Part shown: in pieces, positions 11,752 to 14,795 of the stretch | Layout of the letters: every line of letters starts with the position of its first letter | Position numbering within the stretch: the first letter of the stretch is position 1 | Assembly (NCBI GenBank): GCA_036274645.1 | Contig: DASUFH010000275.1 | Span: 1 to 14,795 of the forward strand | Length of the DNA stretch: 14,795 nt | Direction: 5' to 3' | DNA from: DASUFH01 sp036274645 | Lineage (GTDB): Bacteria > Acidobacteriota > Terriglobia > 20CM-2-55-15 | Notes under the pieces: generated by a model | What the model was told of the DNA's origin: nothing | What the model saw: the letters and a program-made list of their open reading frames with translations, nothing else | The model's database searches: none | Position numbers and translations under genes: made by a program

Positions 11752-12846
11752 TCACTGTTCTCTCAGGATTTCTTCATAGACTTTCTCGGTTTCATCCACC
11801 ATGCGCTGCAGGCTGAAACGCCGCCGCGCCGATAAAACCGCGCGCTGTCCGAAGGCGCGACGCTGCCCGGGATCCTGAAGCAGGGCCACGACGGCCGCCG
11901 CCATCATCTTCGTGTCGCCAATGGGCGTGATGACGCCGGTAACGCCGTCCTCCACGATTTCGCGAGCGCCCTCCGTTCCGGACGCAACCACGGGAACTCC
12001 ACAGGCCATAGCCTCGGCCATAGCCATGCCAAAGGCCTCCTGATGTGAAGTCGAAACCAGCACATCGAAGGATCCGACGATTGCGGGCATCTCCTCCTCC
12101 CCGCGGTGTCCCATCAGGCGCGCGTGTCCTCCGAGTCGCAGATCCGCGATCAGGCGTTCGAGCCGCGCTCGATACGCCCGGGAAGGCGACTGATCCTCTC
12201 CAACGATCAGGAACTCCACATTTCCCGTAAAGTCGCTGGCGACAACGGCCGCCACGCGCAGGAAATCTTCCTGCGCCTTGACGGGGCTCAATTCACCCAC
12301 AATACCGACCCGCAAAGAGATCTCAGAACCGGAACGCGCCTCCGGCGCCGGAACGAATCGTTCGGCATCGACTCCGTTGGCGACCACAACGATCCGGCCG
12401 GGATCGAAGATCCGCTGGTCTCGAAGAGCCTTCTCCACAGCGCGGGAAACGGCGATCACACGAGATACGTTGGACAACGCAATCCGATGCAGGCCTTGCA
12501 GCGGAAACAGGAGATGGCGAGTCAGCGCCAGACGGGAACCGGAGCGACGCGCGGCCAGGGCCGCCACGGGATAGTCGCGCGCCACGTGCGCGTGAACGAT
12601 ATCGATTTTGTGATCGCGGAGTATTCGCGCAAGCTTGCGGCCGCTGGGAAGATCGAACGCGTTGCGCAGAGGAAGCGTGAAGACGTGGTCGGAGGAAATA
12701 TCGCCGAGTCTTTCACGGAACAGTTCCGGCGACCGCAACGCCAGAAAAATCTCGTGTCCTTTTGCGGCCAGCCCTCTGGCGAGACCGGCCAGGTGCTTCT
12801 CACCGCCGCCATAGGCGCGCGCGGAACTGACGTGCAGAATCTTCAT
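11752..12846 (-). CDS. Family 4 glycosyltransferase (GT-B fold)
   Basis: The 364-residue protein is a retaining GT4-type enzyme that transfers a sugar from a nucleotide sugar, usually to a glycan or lipid acceptor at the inner membrane. The N-terminal acceptor domain starts MKILHVSSARAYGGGEKHLA, with the glycine-rich loop at residues 13-15, and includes DIVHAHVARDYPVAALAAR. The C-terminal donor domain has NGVDAERF, VGIVGELSPVKAQEDFL and the signature EAFGMAMAEAMACGVPVV containing Glu270-x7-Glu278. No membrane segment or signal peptide is seen. The substrate cannot be told from sequence. The start ATG is 39 bases after the phosphatase stop on the same strand, so the two may be co-transcribed. 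The stop is 156 bases before rpsT, with the REP-like palindrome in between. Confidence 0.9.
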   Translation of the reverse strand: MKILHVSSARAYGGGEKHLAGLARGLAAKGHEIFLALRSPELFRERLGDISSDHVFTLPLRNAFDLPSGRKLARILRDHKIDIVHAHVARDYPVAALAARRSGSRLALTRHLLFPLQGLHRIALSNVSRVIAVSRAVEKALRDQRIFDPGRIVVVANGVDAERFVPAPEARSGSEISLRVGIVGELSPVKAQEDFLRVAAVVASDFTGNVEFLIVGEDQSPSRAYRARLERLIADLRLGGHARLMGHRGEEEMPAIVGSFDVLVSTSHQEAFGMAMAEAMACGVPVVASGTEGAREIVEDGVTGVITPIGDTKMMAAAVVALLQDPGQRRAFGQRAVLSARRRFSLQRMVDETEKVYEEILREQ

Positions 12847-12885
12847 CAGAACGGGAAAGAGGCGGGAACTGTCAACACCACGTCC

Positions 12886-14795
12886 TCATTTCGGACGCGG
12901 CGCGCCGAGAACACGCAGCATGCGAAAGAAGATTTCGGTATTGTCCATGGTCCCATTGAACAGGGCGGCGCCGCGCCCGGCCGCGCCAATTGGCACATCC
13001 ACCGCTGAATGCCCGGACACTCCGCCCACGCCAGGATTCATTGTCGTGGTGGGATTCAGATCCTTGAGATTCCGCGGCAGGTCGTACACGCGGTTATCCC
13101 TCGGTGGGTTGAACCCGCTGGCAAAATCGAACGTCAGGCTGAGTTCGGGTTGAAAGTCGTCGGGAAAACCGTCTTCATTCTTATCGACGTAATTGGGAAA
13201 CGCGCGCGAACTGGCGCGGCCATTTTCGTTGACGCCGGTCAGCGCCAGCCCGGAGGTCTCATGGTCGGCAGTGACCAGAATGAGCGTCTCCCTGTTTCCC
13301 CGCTCCGCGGCCCACGTCCGGGCGACGCCGATGGCCTTATCGAGTTCGATGACCTCGTCAATGGCGCGATTCGGATCCAGCCGGTGGAGTTCGCGATCGA
13401 TGGATCCCGCCTCAACCACGAGAAAGAACCCACGCGGATTTCGGCTCAGCACATTAATGGCCTGACGCGTCATCGCTTCCAGAGTCGGCTGATCGGTAAA
13501 CTGGCCGACGGCCTCGAGACCGGATGGATTACCGGACGCGGCGCGCATCCGGTCATACCGGCTGGCGAGTTCCGCCCCATGAAACAGACCCAGCAGTTTG
13601 TCACTGGCGCCCGCCGCTTCCAGCTCGGTTGCCGTCGATACAAACGTGAAGCCGGCCTGTTTGAATTCGTCGACGAGATTGCGCTTGTCCGAACGGGCCG
13701 AAACGATGTTTCGCAGCAGAGGATCGCCGGCGGGGAGAAAATATTTCGCGCCGCCGCCGAGGATCACGGAGTGACCGGCGGAAAGCATTTGTTCGGCAAT
13801 GGCCGCCTGAGCGTAGCGAATGGCATGTGAACTGAAGGAGCCCGGCGTTGAGTCGGTGACGGCGACGGTGGAAACGACTCCCGTCGACATCCGGCGGGTC
13901 CGCTGGAGGAACTCCGCGATGTTCTCCACTCTGGGGTTGTCCAGGAACGGCGCGGCCGCCTGAGGATCGCGATCCAGCGTTGCCTCCACACCGGTGACCG
14001 GTCCGGTGTTGTCCGGATAAACGCCGTGCCAGTTGTTGAGACTCTTGTTCCCGGTTGCCCATGACGAAGCGCCCGGCGACGAATCGGTCACGAGCGCATC
14101 GAGACTCGACGTCATGACGAGTCCCATCATTTCCATCTGGTCCATTTCGAGCAGACCGCGCGCCCTTCCGCCTTCGACACCCTTGCTGGCGATGCGTGCG
14201 GCCGTCCGCTCCACACCACCCATACCGTCTCCAACAAAGAGGATGATATTGCGGGCGGTATTTGGCGCCGGTTCCAGAGCCAGAACTTCGACAGTCGATT
14301 TTGCCGTGAGGCGACGGCCGTCCGCGAGGATCAGAGAGGCGGCCAATTCATGCTTACCCGGGCGGTCGAAGGTCCAGTTTCGCCGAATGATCCCGCCATT
14401 CTGCTGGGAGATGGTCGGCACGGGAATTGCGGGCGTATTTCCATTGGTGTTTGCGGCGGGCGTCAGGACGCCGGCGCCACGCCCGGCCGCGCCCCTGGCG
14501 CCGGTAGCCGTCCCGGCGCCCGCCGCCGGCGCCCCACGGCCCGCGGGCGTGGCCGCGCCGCCAGGAGTCGTCCCCGTTCCACGGCCTGCGCCTCCAGTCG
14601 CTCCTCCCGGCGCCGTTCCCGCGCCACGGCCTGCTCCCGTTCCTCCCGGCGCCGCTCCCGCGCCACGGCCTGCTCCCGTTCCTGCTCCTGGCCCCGTACC
14701 TGCCCCACGGCCTGCTGGCGCAGACGCGCCGCCGGCGGGCGCTCCCGTCCCACGGCCCGTACCGGCCCCTGCCGTCCCGCCCCTGGCGCCGGCAG
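12886..14795 (-). CDS. Alkaline phosphatase family protein with Gly/Arg-rich N-terminal repeats (5' end outside)
   Basis: The frame stays open without a stop from 12886 to the right edge, so the start is outside; a GTG at 14421 is only an internal codon. The visible 635 residues fall into three parts. The first is about 110 residues of Gly/Ala/Thr/Arg repeat. The second is a beta-rich segment (residues about 8-50 counted from that GTG, with WTFDRPGKHELAASLI) resembling a PKD or Ig-like domain. The third is an alkaline phosphatase domain (PF00245 type). In the same numbering the domain has Asp65 in VGDGMGG, the nucleophile Ser114 after Asp113 in VTDSS, Glu337 in VVEAGSID, Asp342, His346, Asp386 and His387 in TADHET, and His471. 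These are the residues for metal binding and phosphomonoester hydrolysis. The protein is probably secreted or surface-exposed. It lies 39 bases upstream of the glycosyltransferase. Confidence 0.88.
   Translation of the reverse strand, partial: AGARGGTAGAGTGRGTGAPAGGASAPAGRGAGTGPGAGTGAGRGAGAAPGGTGAGRGAGTAPGGATGGAGRGTGTTPGGAATPAGRGAPAAGAGTATGARGAAGRGAGVLTPAANTNGNTPAIPVPTISQQNGGIIRRNWTFDRPGKHELAASLILADGRRLTAKSTVEVLALEPAPNTARNIILFVGDGMGGVERTAARIASKGVEGGRARGLLEMDQMEMMGLVMTSSLDALVTDSSPGASSWATGNKSLNNWHGVYPDNTGPVTGVEATLDRDPQAAAPFLDNPRVENIAEFLQRTRRMSTGVVSTVAVTDSTPGSFSSHAIRYAQAAIAEQMLSAGHSVILGGGAKYFLPAGDPLLRNIVSARSDKRNLVDEFKQAGFTFVSTATELEAAGASDKLLGLFHGAELASRYDRMRAASGNPSGLEAVGQFTDQPTLEAMTRQAINVLSRNPRGFFLVVEAGSIDRELHRLDPNRAIDEVIELDKAIGVARTWAAERGNRETLILVTADHETSGLALTGVNENGRASSRAFPNYVDKNEDGFPDDFQPELSLTFDFASGFNPPRDNRVYDLPRNLKDLNPTTTMNPGVGGVSGHSAVDVPIGAAGRGAALFNGTMDNTEIFFRMLRVLGAPRPK
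13158..13193 (-). other. Calcium-loop-like DxNxDGxxD motif inside the phosphatase
   Basis: Phosphatase residues about 410-424 (counted from the GTG at 14421) read YVDKNEDGFPDDF, with Asp413, Asn415, Asp417, Gly418 and Asp421 in the DxNxDGxxD order of EF-hand, dockerin or thrombospondin type 3 calcium loops. It sits between the TADHET motif and the C-terminal histidine block. Calcium binding is inferred from the motif only. Confidence 0.5.
14464..14795 (-). repeat. Coding tandem repeat, Gly/Ala/Arg-rich (13-15 codon units)
   Basis: Within the phosphatase frame, arginine codons recur at 14352-offset spacing of 39, 42 or 45 bases (for example 14136+400 region: codons at 14536-14538, 14581-14583, 14626-14628, 14665-14667, 14707-14709 and 14752-14754). 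Each is set in a GRGAG or GRGTG core joined by PGG-containing spacers. At DNA level the core ACGGCCTGC is repeated at 14581, 14626, 14665 and 14707. At least six units are visible and the array runs off the window. Such repeats can change length by replication slippage. Confidence 0.8.

Noticed and set aside
12106..13008. A 300-codon plus-strand open frame opposite the glycosyltransferase
   Set aside because: The minus strand encodes a complete GT4 enzyme with the EX7E motif, so the plus frame is a shadow.
14463..14753. A separate 96-codon minus-strand Arg/Glu-rich ORF
   Set aside because: It is an alternative frame of the Gly/Arg-rich repeat. The phosphatase frame is open through the whole region and is the better reading.
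1..14795. CRISPR array or insertion-sequence transposase
   Set aside because: I saw no regularly spaced non-coding direct repeats and no transposase-like protein. The only tandem repeat is the coding one at the right edge.

Overview
The window looks like a piece of chromosome from a GC-rich, diderm (Gram-negative-type) bacterium, probably Acidobacteriota. Three things point that way. There is an LptE-type outer-membrane lipoprotein. There is an AMIN/Amidase_3 cell-wall amidase next to a Slt-family transglycosylase. There is also a protein resembling the DUF6599 family, which I associate mainly with acidobacteria. The phylum is inferred from protein style and gene order, not from a marker-gene tree.

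Left arm, 1 to about 2499. This is a run of very small, tightly overlapping, mostly unrecognisable plus-strand genes with phage or integrative-element character: a 5'-truncated coiled-coil protein, a zinc-ribbon protein, a 100-aa protein, three further small proteins chained by TAATG, ATGA and TTGA overlaps, a GC-rich terminator-like hairpin, and a protein with the R-S-ExE layout of an ADP-ribosyltransferase fold. It stops just beyond the 3' end of a minus-strand tRNA-Thr(CGU), a typical site for element insertion. No integrase is visible. Between its two gene blocks (709-931) is a leader with a mini-ORF and mutually exclusive hairpins that resembles an attenuator.

Junction, 2418-2760. It holds tRNA-Thr. 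Directly upstream of the tRNA on the same strand is a self-contained unit: a near-consensus sigma70 promoter (17-bp spacer), about 110 nt of non-coding sequence with hairpins, and a perfect intrinsic terminator whose T-run abuts the first base of the tRNA. It may encode a small RNA, or control tRNA expression by read-through.

Central chromosomal block, 2761-9768, minus strand. Read in transcription order: recX, alaS, a lytic transglycosylase, an N-acetylmuramoyl-L-alanine amidase, and a membrane-anchored DUF6599-like protein. Gaps are short and recX overlaps alaS, so this is probably one operon or a few coupled units linking tRNA charging and recombination control with peptidoglycan remodelling.

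Right block. Plus-strand lptE and holA overlap by ATGA (9806-11277). They are followed convergently by minus-strand rpsT, a REP-like palindrome, a GT4 glycosyltransferase, and a large alkaline phosphatase. The visible N-terminal part of the phosphatase is a Gly/Ala/Arg/Thr low-complexity tandem repeat running off the right edge.
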